Positions 17,907-27,420 are shown, counted from the stretch's first letter. The stretch: 64,000 nt of DNA from JACMLD01 sp964245425 (GCA_964245425.1 CAXTMV010000001.1:57423-121422), one strand, 5' to 3'. Notes: generated by a model from the letters alone, not told the origin. Program-made: numbers and translations.

Positions 17907-19073
17907 TTACTTGAATAGTCTACGCATTTTTGCTGTTTTAATGAGTAAACGCATGTATTGGTTGTGCAAGTGGGTGTCTGTTTTAAAGGCAGTATGCGGC
18001 TTTACCGGCAACTGCATGATAGCTGAGAAGGCGGCTTCGGTAAGCCCCAGCTTTTTTAATACGTAATTTTTATCCTGCTCTTTTTCTGTTTCCGTGAGCA
18101 AGGGCTTTTCCAGTTTTTCTACTGCCTGCTGCCGGGTTAACTGGCCTGAACAGATCAGGGTAGACAGGTGCGCCTTTCGTTTATCGATGTGAAATTTTTC
18201 CGGCAGGATATAAGCCTGGAAAAATTTGGTAAAAACAGATTCATAGTGTTTGCCGCCATAGTCGCGCCAGCCAAGTTCCTGCTGCAACAGTGTTTTAGCG
18301 GCTTCCTTGTTATAGTCCAGGTAGTTCAGCACAGAGACCGGTCTTAATTTAAGGATGGCAGAATAATAGACATGCTTCCTGAAATTAAAAGTGGGGTATG
18401 TCTTCAACGGTTTCTTTCCATACCTCCCGTGAATGTCTTTAAGGTTGGCATAGTCCATTTTCCGGTACAACCAGGAGGGCGGCATAATATATTCTGTTAC
18501 CAGGTTGGTACCACTGATGATATAGCCGATCTTTTTTTCTTTTGCCAGTTTATACAGGGTTGAAAAAATAGCATGATCGGATACCACTTCAATATCTACC
18601 ACCGATGCCTGCAGGTAAGCCAGCTGAATATCCCTGAACTCTTCCCAGTTTACGACCAGCGTATACAGGTCAATGCCCAGGCGACTGGTGATTCTTTCAA
18701 TATTCTCTACAGCCAGCGCCGAATTCCATCCGTTGTCGAGGTGTACCGCCAATGGCCGTAAGCCATATTGTTTTACCAGCCAAGCTACATAACTGCTGTC
18801 TATTCCGCCACTGAGCCCGATCAGGCAATCGTATTGTTTTCCCTGCCCGTTTTTTTTTATCCCGGCTACCAGTTTTTCGGTGGCTTCTTTGCCCGCAGTT
18901 CCTGTCAGCAGTTGCTTTTTTTCGGCAGCCCGGTATTCATGGTAATAATTACAGACGCCGTTTTCGTCAAACCGAATATCCGGATCTGCGATATTATCCA
19001 TCACGGTGATGGTGCATTGCCGGTAGCCGGCGGCGTCTTTTGATACAATCATAGATCTGTAAAACAGTAACAT
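17907..19073 (-). CDS. wbpG: N-acetyl sugar amidotransferase (WbpG/PseA-like, acetamidino sugar synthesis)
   Basis: 388 residues. The N-terminal segment CTITVMDNIADPDIRF with FDENGVCNYY matches the family's opening (usually CVMDTSDPDI...GVCNYC; the final Cys is Tyr here). A PP-loop ATP pyrophosphatase motif GLSGGIDSSYVAWL follows at about 92-105. These enzymes activate the acetamido group of a sugar with ATP and replace its oxygen with ammonia, giving an acetamidino group. Ammonia comes from a HisH/HisF-like pair, encoded directly upstream. An ATG seven codons in is an alternative start. The substrate is probably a nucleotide-linked 2,3-diacetamido uronate or a nonulosonate. Confidence 0.88.
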   Translation of the reverse strand: MLLFYRSMIVSKDAAGYRQCTITVMDNIADPDIRFDENGVCNYYHEYRAAEKKQLLTGTAGKEATEKLVAGIKKNGQGKQYDCLIGLSGGIDSSYVAWLVKQYGLRPLAVHLDNGWNSALAVENIERITSRLGIDLYTLVVNWEEFRDIQLAYLQASVVDIEVVSDHAIFSTLYKLAKEKKIGYIISGTNLVTEYIMPPSWLYRKMDYANLKDIHGRYGKKPLKTYPTFNFRKHVYYSAILKLRPVSVLNYLDYNKEAAKTLLQQELGWRDYGGKHYESVFTKFFQAYILPEKFHIDKRKAHLSTLICSGQLTRQQAVEKLEKPLLTETEKEQDKNYVLKKLGLTEAAFSAIMQLPVKPHTAFKTDTHLHNQYMRLLIKTAKMRRLFK

Positions 19074-19083
19074 CCAGGGCTTT

Positions 19084-19860
19084 TCATGCCCTATCCACCT
19101 GCGAAAAAAACTGTTCCTGCAACTGTTGTTGGGAGGGATAACTAATCAATACTGCTTTGTGCGGCCGCTGTAAGACAAACATGCTGCCAGCCGCTACTGC
19201 CGAGGCACCTGCGCGAACCGCTGTGGCAAAATCAGCCAAAGAAGCAGCACCCCCTGCAGCTATAACGGGTATGCGTACGGCCGAACTTACCAGGCTGATC
19301 AATGCGGGGGAATACCCGGCAAAACTTCCGTCTTTATCGATATCCTGTAATAAAAGCTCACCAGCGCCGGCGGTTTCCATATTGCGCGCAAACGCCACAG
19401 GGTCTATACCGGTTTTTACAGACCCGTTATTACCGTATACTTTATACTGTCCCCAGGCATTTTTCTTAACATCCATTGAAACAACAATACTTTGGCTGCC
19501 TGCCCACCTGGCGGCTTCCTGTATTAAGCCGGGGTTGGTGATGGCGCTTTGGTTGATGATCACTTTTTCTATTCCGCTGTTGATCATCTCTTTTATTTGA
19601 TTGATGCTGCTGATGCCGCCGCCACAGGCGAGGGGCATAAATGCTTCGCCCGCCAGTTGTTTTAACTGGCTGATGCGGGGACCGCGCTTTTCTGCCGTGG
19701 CAGATATATCGAGCACCACCATCTCATCTACTTCTTTCTCGTTGAATATCTTTACTGCGTTAATCGGATCGCCAATGTATTGGTGATTCCGGAACCGGAC
19801 AGATTTAACCAGTCCGCCGTTTTGTATCAATAAAACCGGTATCACGCGGATCCTTTTCAT
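19084..19860 (-). CDS. hisF2: AglZ/HisF2-type acetamidino modification protein
   Basis: 258 residues with a complete HisF-like TIM barrel: PLACGGGISSINQI, VVSMDVKK, LLQDIDKDGS and IPVIAAGGAAS. In true HisF the opening strand holds the catalytic Asp11 (IPCLDV); here the strand reads IPVLLIQNGG with Leu at that place, while the second catalytic Asp (SMDVKK) remains. Loss of Asp11 fits paralogues that no longer make imidazole glycerol phosphate and only hand ammonia from HisH to the sugar amidotransferase. No other histidine genes are nearby, and the gene sits between hisH2 and wbpG with gaps of 10-12 bases. Confidence 0.88.
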   Translation of the reverse strand: MKRIRVIPVLLIQNGGLVKSVRFRNHQYIGDPINAVKIFNEKEVDEMVVLDISATAEKRGPRISQLKQLAGEAFMPLACGGGISSINQIKEMINSGIEKVIINQSAITNPGLIQEAARWAGSQSIVVSMDVKKNAWGQYKVYGNNGSVKTGIDPVAFARNMETAGAGELLLQDIDKDGSFAGYSPALISLVSSAVRIPVIAAGGAASLADFATAVRAGASAVAAGSMFVLQRPHKAVLISYPSQQQLQEQFFSQVDRA

Positions 19861-19872
19861 GCTGACCCACCA

Positions 19873-20490
19873 CTAATAATATTTTACAAAATTTTCCAGC
19901 AGCTTCAATCCATATTTATGGCTTTTTTCGGGGTGAAACTGTACAGCCACTATATTATCACGTTCAAGCGCAGCCGTAAATGGCTGTCCATGTGTAGCCG
20001 ATGCCAGCACATCTGCCCCATTATCTGCCGTTACATGATAGGAATGCACAAAATAGAAACGCGGTTCGGGGTACATATCCGTAAACAAGCGGGAGGACTT
20101 ATTTAGCGTTAGATCTGTCCAGCCCATATGCGGTATCCTGCAACCATCCGGCAGCTGGTCCGCGTTGAATTTGATTGTTTTCCCTTTTATCCAGCCAAGA
20201 CCAGGCAATACACCTTCGTCGCTTCCTTCCGTCATCAACTGCATGCCTACACAGATGCCCAATACGGGTATATGATCTTCCATCACTTTTTTTTGCAGTA
20301 TGCGCTGCAGGCCGGCTTCCTGCAGTTTGCCTGCGCAGGTATCAAAGGCACCCACTCCCGGCAATATCAGTTTACCTGCTTTTTCAAGTTCGTCTTCTGT
20401 ACCGGCAGTATGAGCTGTTACACCCATTTTTGCCAGCATATTTTGTATGGAAAAAACATTCCCCGCACCGTAATCAACAATAGAAATCAT
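19873..20490 (-). CDS. hisH2: HisH-like glutamine amidotransferase for acetamidino sugar synthesis
   Basis: 205 residues of a class I glutamine amidotransferase. The nucleophile elbow GICVGMQL holds the active cysteine (about C80), and VQFHPEKS holds the catalytic His and Glu. The N-terminus IVDYGAGNVFSIQNML and the oxyanion strand LPGVGAFDTC are typical of HisH. It hydrolyses glutamine and should channel ammonia through the HisF2 barrel to the WbpG-like enzyme. Genomic context separates it from histidine synthesis. Its start lies four bases after the stop of the AsnB-like gene. Confidence 0.9.
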   Translation of the reverse strand: MISIVDYGAGNVFSIQNMLAKMGVTAHTAGTEDELEKAGKLILPGVGAFDTCAGKLQEAGLQRILQKKVMEDHIPVLGICVGMQLMTEGSDEGVLPGLGWIKGKTIKFNADQLPDGCRIPHMGWTDLTLNKSSRLFTDMYPEPRFYFVHSYHVTADNGADVLASATHGQPFTAALERDNIVAVQFHPEKSHKYGLKLLENFVKYY

Positions 20491-20494
20491 GGGG

Positions 20495-22345
20495 CTAGTC
20501 CATCTCCATGTTAAAGATCCTGCAAAAACGCCTCAAGGCCATTGCCCTAAAATAGATGGGTTCATAGCCCAGTTCACCTTTTATAAAGCGATCGAACCGC
20601 TGCAAAAGTCCGCTGGAAAAAAACGGCGTTTCTGCTATCGCCTGTTCCAGTTCTTTTCTGATGAACGCATGGTTTTCATATACCCATTCTTTATCCGGTG
20701 CGGCAAAACCCAGTTTGTCTTTCCGCCAACGCACGGCCGGCGGCAATTCCGGCAGCGCTGCTCTTAAAATATATTTTGAAAACCCATTCCTTATCTTAAA
20801 CTGGTCGGGCAAACCGGTAATATATTCTACCAGCCGGTGATCGAGAAAAGGCAGTCTTGACTCAATGGCAAATAACATGGAATTCCGGTCTTCCGAATGT
20901 AACTGGTAAGGAATGCTTGAATACATAAGCTGTTGAAGGCTGAATGAGCGTATGCTGTCTGTTGCAAGAACGATCCCTTTATTTTTGAGCAGTTCCTTCG
21001 CTTCCCTGCTCATCCAGCCATGGGCCGGCCTTCCCATTATTTTCTTTGCTTTTTTTATGATTGGATAGATCCATTTTATCTTCAGCAGCTCTTTTGCGAG
21101 CAGGCCTGCGCTGCTATTGTTCATTCCGCCGTTCCGGATGGCCTTTATAACTGTGCGCCATTGGCCGGTGCGGAGTAACTGGCCGATATAGACCGCAAAA
21201 AAATCCGGGTAGCCGCACAAATATTCGTCCGAGCCCTGCCCGTCCAGCATAACAGTGATATGATTCTCTTTGGCCGCCCTGAACACATTGAATTCTGAAT
21301 AATGAGAGGCGGAGCTGAAAGGCTGATCCTGGTGATATAACATCGTATCCAGATCACCCGCAGTAAACAATTGCTGCAGGTGGGGAAAAACTTTTATGGC
21401 CCTGAAGCCGGTTTGTTCTGACACCTGGTTACTGTATGGCTGTTCATCATACCGGGCATCGGTATAGCAGGATGTAATGGTGCTGAAATGCCCGTTGGCC
21501 CCCTGCGCTGCATGCACGGTTGAAACGATGGCGCTGCTGTCGATACCGCCGGAAAGACAACTCCCCACTTTTACATCGGCCCGCATCCTGAGTGCCACGC
21601 TCGACTGAAAAAGCGTTCGTACAGTACCGGTAGCTGTTTCCAGGTCGTCTTTTACCGGCACCACGGCTTTGGGCAGGTTATACCATTCGTGAACAGCGCT
21701 TTTTTGTTCAGCCAGGTTGTACTGCAGGTAATGACCGGGCCGGAGTGCCTGCACGCCCCTGAAAAAAGTTTCGTCAGAATAATTGAGCCAGCCATTTGCT
21801 AAAAACTGTACGGTGCTTGTTTTGTTCAGTACATTCTTAAAACCCGGAAGGGCGGTGAATTGCTTTATTTCTGATGCTGCGGAAAAGAATTGTGTACCGG
21901 ATGTGTAATAAAGGGGTTTGATGCCAAAATGATCCCGGCAAAGAATGATTTGTTGCCGGCCGGCATCGTAAATACCAAAGGCCCACATGCCATTAAATTT
22001 TCTAAAGGCATCCGTATTCCATTGCTGGTAAGCCGCCAGTATTACTTCGGTATCGGTGCCAGAATGAAAAATATGCCCTTCCTGCATCAGCTCCTGCCGT
22101 AATTCAATATAATTATAGAGCATGCCGTTAAAAACAATACAATCTGCGCCTTTTTGCATGGGCTGGTGACCTGCAGCACTGGTGTCTACAATGGCCAGCC
22201 TGCGGTGACCGAAGGCAAAGCCCGTACCGTAATAATAGCCCTCATCGTCGGGGCCCCGGTGCATGACTTTATCGTTCATGACTTTTATATCAGCCGCTGT
22301 TACTGCCGTATTATTCTTATTGATCAGGATGCTGATGCCGCACAT
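20495..22345 (-). CDS. asnB: AsnB-like glutamine-dependent amidotransferase (asparagine synthetase family)
   Basis: 616 residues. Cys2 (MCGISILIN) begins an Ntn-type glutaminase domain with HRGPDDEG, HRRLAIVDTS and SGTDTEVIL. The synthetase domain carries the PP-loop SCLSGGIDSSAIV. In asparagine synthetases the glutaminase loop reads NGEIYN and its Glu helps bind glutamine; here it is NGMLYN. In O-antigen loci, AsnB-like proteins (for example WbpS) are thought to convert uronic acids into uronamides, and the position between gmd and the acetamidino genes fits that role better than amino-acid synthesis. Both remain possible. Confidence 0.85.
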   Translation of the reverse strand: MCGISILINKNNTAVTAADIKVMNDKVMHRGPDDEGYYYGTGFAFGHRRLAIVDTSAAGHQPMQKGADCIVFNGMLYNYIELRQELMQEGHIFHSGTDTEVILAAYQQWNTDAFRKFNGMWAFGIYDAGRQQIILCRDHFGIKPLYYTSGTQFFSAASEIKQFTALPGFKNVLNKTSTVQFLANGWLNYSDETFFRGVQALRPGHYLQYNLAEQKSAVHEWYNLPKAVVPVKDDLETATGTVRTLFQSSVALRMRADVKVGSCLSGGIDSSAIVSTVHAAQGANGHFSTITSCYTDARYDEQPYSNQVSEQTGFRAIKVFPHLQQLFTAGDLDTMLYHQDQPFSSASHYSEFNVFRAAKENHITVMLDGQGSDEYLCGYPDFFAVYIGQLLRTGQWRTVIKAIRNGGMNNSSAGLLAKELLKIKWIYPIIKKAKKIMGRPAHGWMSREAKELLKNKGIVLATDSIRSFSLQQLMYSSIPYQLHSEDRNSMLFAIESRLPFLDHRLVEYITGLPDQFKIRNGFSKYILRAALPELPPAVRWRKDKLGFAAPDKEWVYENHAFIRKELEQAIAETPFFSSGLLQRFDRFIKGELGYEPIYFRAMALRRFCRIFNMEMD

Positions 22346-22353
22346 AATTACAA

Positions 22354-23328
22354 TCAGTTTGCGGGCCTGGCGTTGGCCAGTTCTTCGGCCAGCAGTTTAT
22401 CCAGCAGGTCGCGGTAGGTAAGGGTATAATTCCAACCCAGCTTTTCTTTCGCTTTGCCAGCATCTCCATAAATATTCTCGATATCTGCCGGCCGGTACAG
22501 GTCGCGGCTGATGCTGTAACGGCTTTTATCGATCCCCAGTTTTTCAAAAACATATTCAATCAGCTGACGCAGCTGCACGGATGTACCTGAGCACAAAATA
22601 AAATCATCTGCCTTGTCTGCCTGCATCATCATATACATGCCTTCTACATACAGGGGCGCATAGCCGAAATCGCGGCCGATATCTATATTGCCTACCAGCA
22701 GGGCAGGCAATTGACCCTGGCTGATCCGGATGCTGTCGGTAATAATTTTTTTCATGAAAAAATTATGGTTGCGCAGGTAAGACTCGTGGTTGAACAGGAT
22801 GCCGCAGCAAACAAACATATCGTAGCTTTCGCGGTAATGAATGCAGCTCCAGTGGGCCGCCGCTTTTGAAATGGCATACGGACTAACGGGGTGCAATACA
22901 CTGTTCTCCGTAATGGGCAGGTCGTTCACCTTGCCATACATTTCACTGCTGCTGGCCTGGTAAAATTTTATTTTTTTATCCGCCAGTTTTATGGCCTCCA
23001 GCAGGTTGTACACCGACATGGTATTAAAACGGAAAGTACCAATGGGCTGTTTAAAAGACATCGATACCGAGCTTTGGGCAGCCAGGTTATAGATTTCCGT
23101 TGGCTGGTACTGGAACAGGAGTTTGATGATCTGGGAAATGTCCAGCAGATCACATTCTTCAATCAGCACCTGTTTCCGTACGCCCAGGTATTCAAGCCCG
23201 CGCAGTTCAGTGCTGCCCTGGCTGCGTACCAGCCCTACAACGGAATAACCGTTCCGTATCAGAAGGGCTGCCAGGTAAGCGCCATCCTGCCCCGATATAC
23301 CTGTTATAAATGCGGTTTTTGTTGCCAT
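22354..23328 (-). CDS. gmd: GDP-mannose 4,6-dehydratase
   Basis: 324 residues of an extended SDR. It has the NADP-binding motif FITGISGQDGAYLA, the substrate-loop SSSEMYGKV, the catalytic YAISKAAAHW (YxxxK) and GILFNHES, which together mark GMD. It converts GDP-D-mannose to GDP-4-keto-6-deoxy-D-mannose, the precursor of GDP-fucose, GDP-perosamine and GDP-colitose. The segment after NHES (YLRNHNFFMKKI) departs from the usual RRGxxFVTRKI, so a related nucleotide-sugar substrate is not excluded. The product would feed the Fcl/ColC-like and ColD-like enzymes encoded at 33168-35275. Confidence 0.82.
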   Translation of the reverse strand: MATKTAFITGISGQDGAYLAALLIRNGYSVVGLVRSQGSTELRGLEYLGVRKQVLIEECDLLDISQIIKLLFQYQPTEIYNLAAQSSVSMSFKQPIGTFRFNTMSVYNLLEAIKLADKKIKFYQASSSEMYGKVNDLPITENSVLHPVSPYAISKAAAHWSCIHYRESYDMFVCCGILFNHESYLRNHNFFMKKIITDSIRISQGQLPALLVGNIDIGRDFGYAPLYVEGMYMMMQADKADDFILCSGTSVQLRQLIEYVFEKLGIDKSRYSISRDLYRPADIENIYGDAGKAKEKLGWNYTLTYRDLLDKLLAEELANARPAN

Positions 23329-23341
23329 GGGGTTGCAATGT

Positions 23342-24229
23342 CTAGTATTTCCTATCCATGAAGAAGGCTGCCCGTATAAAGTCTGCCGGACTTAAGCGTA
23401 ATTTCCGGTAGAAATGCAGGGCCAGTTTCGGATCTTTTCTTTGCAGGCCTATTTTCATTATTTGACGGGCCGCCACTTTCCGGTGGTATTGAAGGATGGC
23501 TTTTTTCTGATCTTCGGGCAGCGGGCATTCGGGTCGGCCGAATGCCTCCTCGTACATGGGCAGCTGCAGTTCCAGGTAACCGGTAGAATGCATCCCTGCA
23601 TTGAACTCCTGCCCTGCATGCTGGCGCCAGAAAATAAGCGCACCGGCCAGTCGCACCACCGGCCATCTGGCAGCGAGTTTCAGGTTTATTTCTGTATCGC
23701 CTACATATCTTTTGCCACTGAAGCCGCCGACTTCCCGGAATTTCTCCGTATTAAATATTAAACCGGAAGGGCCAATGTCAAATAATCCTTTTGTATAAAA
23801 ATTATAATGAAACGCTTCAACAGGCGGCAGCAAAAAAGGAAAGGGTTTTACTTCCTGGCCAAAAAAACTGGTAACACCTACGGCTGCCTCCGGGAATTGC
23901 TCCATGCCGCTTACAAATACCGATAGCCCGGTAGGGTAAATGATATCGTCTGAATCCAGGTATTTGAGGTATTTGCCCGTGGCATAAGAAGCCGCTTTAT
24001 TCCGGTTGGGGTAATCACCCAGGTTGATCTCATTTATATACAGGCGGATGCGGTTGTCTTTGGCGGCATAGGCCCTGGCAATGGCAACGGTATTGTCTTT
24101 TGAACCATCGTCTACAATGATCAGTTCAAAATCTGCTAACGTAGAGGCCAAAACGCTTTCTATGGCTTCGGCAATATAATCTTCGCGGTTGTAGGCGGTC
24201 ATCAACACACTGACCAATGGAACATGCAT
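23342..24229 (-). CDS. Glycosyltransferase family 2
   Basis: 295 residues. The GT-A core is at the N-terminus: VSVLMTAYNREDYIAEAIES, FELIIVDDGSKDNT and the metal-binding YLDSDDIIYP. A C-terminal region with LIFWRQHAGQEFN follows, and the protein ends in a basic tail (RAAFFMDRKY). It probably adds one sugar of the repeat unit from a nucleotide donor. The gene starts three bases after the stop of the upstream GT4 gene and ends 13 bases before gmd. Donor unknown. Confidence 0.9.
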   Translation of the reverse strand: MHVPLVSVLMTAYNREDYIAEAIESVLASTLADFELIIVDDGSKDNTVAIARAYAAKDNRIRLYINEINLGDYPNRNKAASYATGKYLKYLDSDDIIYPTGLSVFVSGMEQFPEAAVGVTSFFGQEVKPFPFLLPPVEAFHYNFYTKGLFDIGPSGLIFNTEKFREVGGFSGKRYVGDTEINLKLAARWPVVRLAGALIFWRQHAGQEFNAGMHSTGYLELQLPMYEEAFGRPECPLPEDQKKAILQYHRKVAARQIMKIGLQRKDPKLALHFYRKLRLSPADFIRAAFFMDRKY

Positions 24230-24232
24230 AAG

Positions 24233-25302
24233 TTATAAACGACGGATGGTGCGGGTAATGAAAGAGGGTAGCCAGGGTTGATCGAGCCGGGAACCTATTT
24301 TAATTTTCTGTAAGCGGCCAGGCCTGTAAAATTCGGCATACCGCGCAAATAAAGCATGGTAGCGGGCGGCGGTATCGGTAACATTGAATTCACTGGTGAT
24401 CTTCCGGCGGCAGGCAGCGCTTTGCCTGTTCAGCAATGCCCGGTTGTCTGCCAGTGTGCGGATGGCCAGGGCAAATTTTTCCGCGTTGCCCATTTCTATC
24501 CGGTAGCCGATATCGGGTGTAACAATCTCCCGTATGCCCCCCGGCAAATCGGTTATTACCGGCACCAGACCCACGCTCATGGTCTCCAGCAATGACACAG
24601 GCGAGCCTTCAAACACCGTTGGCAATACAAATACATCCTGCCCGGCGCAAACCTGCATCACTTCTTCATTGGCAGCCGGCGATAAAAACTGAACCGGTGG
24701 CTGCGCGTGCCAGCTTTGTTGCAATGCCGCGCGTTCGGGCCCGTTGCCGATACAGGTCCAGGTATGTGGCAGCTTCCACTCCTGCAGCCATTTGTCTATC
24801 ACCGGCAGATCATGAATACCTTTCTGTGCAGACATACGGCCCAGGAAAAGCAAGCGAAGCGGTTGGCTGTCTTCGGCAGGTTGGCGGTAAGCGGCCGGAA
24901 TACCAACACCATGCGGTAAAAAAAAAATGGCAGCGGCGCGTTCCGGTAATGCCGCCAGCAGTNNNNNNNNNNGTGTACCAGCTGGTAACTTGTTTTATCT
25001 GTGGGATAATGATCAAGCATCTGCATCTCCAGGCAATCGTTGAGCACCAGGGCGCCCGGTCCCGGGGGCACCAGCTGCCGCAGGCGATCAATGGCGTTGT
25101 AAAGATTGTCTTTGGCGGAAAAGTCAAAGAACAATTCCTGGTCGGCCGGAAAACGAATATTGGCCCTTGTATAGCTCCATTCTTTCTGATCGATATTGAT
25201 GACAAACTGTTTTGCGGTGCCCGGCGGGGCATGCCGGATAACATTATAGTTGAGTGATGTAATACCACCCAGTTTATTATCGATAAAATAAACAATACGC
25301 AT
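24233..25302 (-). CDS. Glycosyltransferase family 4, containing an assembly gap
   Basis: One GT4 gene split by a 10-N gap at 24963-24972. The N-terminal part (MRIVYFIDNKLGGITSLNYN) runs into the gap after YQLVH. After the gap the coding frame resumes one step off with LLAALPERAAAIFFLPHGVG and continues into LLFLGRMSAQKGIHDL, the EX7E-like FEGSPVSLLE and the C-terminus. The frame change fits a gap of arbitrary length rather than a mutation, so the gene is probably intact and somewhat longer than shown. It should encode a retaining GT-B glycosyltransferase. The start ATG is four bases after the stop of the upstream epimerase gene. Confidence 0.85.
24963..24972. other. Assembly gap (10 N)
   Basis: Ten unresolved bases inside the GT4 gene. 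The coding frame differs on the two sides, so the real length is unknown. Confidence 0.95.
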
Positions 25303-25305
25303 GGG

Positions 25306-26211
25306 TTAGTGATTTACCTGTTGAAACCACTGCATATAAGCTTCTATTCCCTGCGGCAATGCAACCGTTTTGCTGAATCCCAATGCCCCGATGGCTGTTA
25401 TATCAGCCCGCCAGTTCAGGGGATCGCCCTGCCTGACCTCGCCTGAAAAAGTTATTTTCTTGCTGCCCTTATAACAGGCTTCAAAAATGGCAGCTATTTC
25501 GCGGATGGTTGTTTCCTCGCCCGAAGCGGCATTAAAGATATCCCCCGCAAAAGCGGCTTTTTCCGTAATCAACTGGATGAGCAGCATCAGGTCATCGATC
25601 TGAATAAAATCCCTCGACTCCTGCCCCGTTCCAAATAGCTTTATCTCATCTGCCTGCGACAGCCGCGAGCAAATATCCCACAGCAGTTGCTTGCGCAATC
25701 CTTTTCCATACACGGAGAAAGGGCGGATAACAGCTGTTGCAATGCCGTATACTGCATGGTATTGCCGGCAAGCCTGTTCTGCCATCAGTTTGTTCCAGCC
25801 ATAGGGCGACAAGGGCATCTTCCGATCGTCTTCATGTACAGCCAGTTTTTCGGGGTTGCCGTATACCGCCGCACTGGAAATATGCAGGTAACGGCAGCTG
25901 TTGTTTAATCGCCGGATGGCATCCAGCACCCGCATGGTATCAAGCGTATTAGATTCAAAGTCTGATAAGGGATGGGTCATGGAATAAGGCACATTGCCAC
26001 TGCCGGCTGCATTGATACAGAAGTCAAAAGACTGCCTGGCAAAAATCTCCTCCCATTCAGGCGAGAGCCTGGATACTTTCGTGTAGGCATACCCGCTATG
26101 CCTGCCGGTCTCAAAAAGATCACAGCCATGTACTTTATACGACAACCCTAAAAAATGATGTACCAGGTGGTGCCCGATAAATCCTTCGGAGCCGAGTATG
26201 AGAATATTCAT
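25306..26211 (-). CDS. NAD-dependent nucleotide-sugar epimerase/dehydratase (extended SDR)
   Basis: 301 residues with the Rossmann motif ILGSEGFIGHHLV, the SSAAVYG active-site strand, the YGWNKL (YxxxK) catalytic pair, and a C-terminal substrate region with NAASGEETTIREIA. It belongs to the GalE/RfbB-like epimerase/dehydratase superfamily. The exact reaction (C4 epimerisation, reduction or dehydration) cannot be determined. Its start overlaps the stop of the upstream GT4 gene by four bases (ATGA). It could supply one of the nucleotide sugars used by adjacent glycosyltransferases. Confidence 0.85.
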   Translation of the reverse strand: MNILILGSEGFIGHHLVHHFLGLSYKVHGCDLFETGRHSGYAYTKVSRLSPEWEEIFARQSFDFCINAAGSGNVPYSMTHPLSDFESNTLDTMRVLDAIRRLNNSCRYLHISSAAVYGNPEKLAVHEDDRKMPLSPYGWNKLMAEQACRQYHAVYGIATAVIRPFSVYGKGLRKQLLWDICSRLSQADEIKLFGTGQESRDFIQIDDLMLLIQLITEKAAFAGDIFNAASGEETTIREIAAIFEACYKGSKKITFSGEVRQGDPLNWRADITAIGALGFSKTVALPQGIEAYMQWFQQVNH

Positions 26212-27416
26212 TTTTCGCTTACTGCTTTATTAAATATTTCGAGGTAGCCCCTGGCTACTTTATCCCAGGTATAGGCGTCCATTTTTTGCTTAGACAATGC
26301 GCCACCCGCTTTGGTTGCTTCATAACCGGTGAGCGCCTGTTCCATTACGGCAGCCATATCAGCTGCGCTCATGGGGTCGAAATAATGGCTGGTAACCCCC
26401 CAGGCCTCTTCATGTTCCCTGAAAGGCGGAATGTCGGAGATGGCAGTGGGCGTTCCAAAATTCCAGGCATCCATAGCCGGTGTACAAATGGCTTCATAAA
26501 TGGAAGGAGACACCAGCAGCCGGGCATTTTTTATCAATGCATCGATGGCTTCATTGCTTTGATAACCCATGCCGCGTACATCATAGAAAGTACCGGTTGC
26601 TGTTATCATTTGTACACCCCTGTATTCTGCGATGCCATAGGGCAGCTGCTCAGAATTCATACCGGTTAACAGGAGCTTGTATTGTTCAAAACCTGGTTTC
26701 TTTCTCAGCAAAGAAAAAGCCGTGAACAGGTTAAGGTGGTTTTTATGGGGAAAAAAATTGCCGGGAAAAATAATATAAGGATAATCGATGCCGAGTGAAG
26801 AAAGAATGGCGGTCGCCTTTTCCCCCGAGATGTCATTATTCATTACTACCGGCGCAATCGGCACAACAAAAGGGTACCGTTGGGCGGAAGGATATAATTT
26901 ACGGGCTTCGTTTACCACGTCCTGAGAAGAACATATATTATACCCGTCCATCCATTTCAGAATTTCAACATCCATTTTTTTAACGAACGACAAGGGAAAG
27001 ATGGGCTGACCAAAAAAATATTTCCAATTAAAATCATGCAGGGTGCCCACGATGGGTATCGGCAGGCTGGGTCTTTCCATCATGTGCGCGGAAGGGAAAT
27101 AAGCCAGGTCGTATTCTTTTACCACTGATTCAATCTCCTTTTGCACCGGGTTCACCTTATCAGGCTTTTGCCATCTTTTTATTAACCTGGCGGCAATCCG
27201 TTTAGACATAGATGGTGGCCGGGTAGCCTCCAGTAAAATAATTTTTACTTTTGGGCTGATGCTGTTCAGTTCCGGTGTCCGTTTCAGGTTATCATAATGC
27301 ACAAAATAATCGATGGTAATGCCCGGTACAGCTTCTGTGAGGCTTTTACAAAGCAGGTAAGAAAACCGGGAGATGCCACCACCAACGGCCAGATTGTCTA
27401 CAAATGCTAATTTCAT
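26208..27416 (-). CDS. Glycosyltransferase family 4
   Basis: 402 residues. The acceptor domain starts LAFVDNLAVGGGISRFSYLL. The donor domain shows YIIFPGNFFPHKNHLNLFTAF and SPSIYEAICTPAMDAWNFGTP, the GT4 catalytic region with an E-x7-D variant of EX7E. It is probably a retaining hexosyl- or mannosyltransferase, given similarity of layout to mannosyltransferases of this family; specificity is inference. It follows the hexapeptide acyltransferase gene by four bases and overlaps the downstream epimerase gene by four bases. Confidence 0.88.
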   Translation of the reverse strand: MKLAFVDNLAVGGGISRFSYLLCKSLTEAVPGITIDYFVHYDNLKRTPELNSISPKVKIILLEATRPPSMSKRIAARLIKRWQKPDKVNPVQKEIESVVKEYDLAYFPSAHMMERPSLPIPIVGTLHDFNWKYFFGQPIFPLSFVKKMDVEILKWMDGYNICSSQDVVNEARKLYPSAQRYPFVVPIAPVVMNNDISGEKATAILSSLGIDYPYIIFPGNFFPHKNHLNLFTAFSLLRKKPGFEQYKLLLTGMNSEQLPYGIAEYRGVQMITATGTFYDVRGMGYQSNEAIDALIKNARLLVSPSIYEAICTPAMDAWNFGTPTAISDIPPFREHEEAWGVTSHYFDPMSAADMAAVMEQALTGYEATKAGGALSKQKMDAYTWDKVARGYLEIFNKAVSEK

Positions 27417-27420
27417 GCTG

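Noticed and set aside
19084..20490. hisF and hisH as histidine biosynthesis genes
   Set aside because: No other his genes are near, HisF lacks Asp11, and the pair is interleaved with a WbpG-like amidotransferase.
24799..25302. Truncated glycosyltransferase followed by a separate short one
   Set aside because: The break coincides with a 10-N gap; both parts belong to one GT4 protein.
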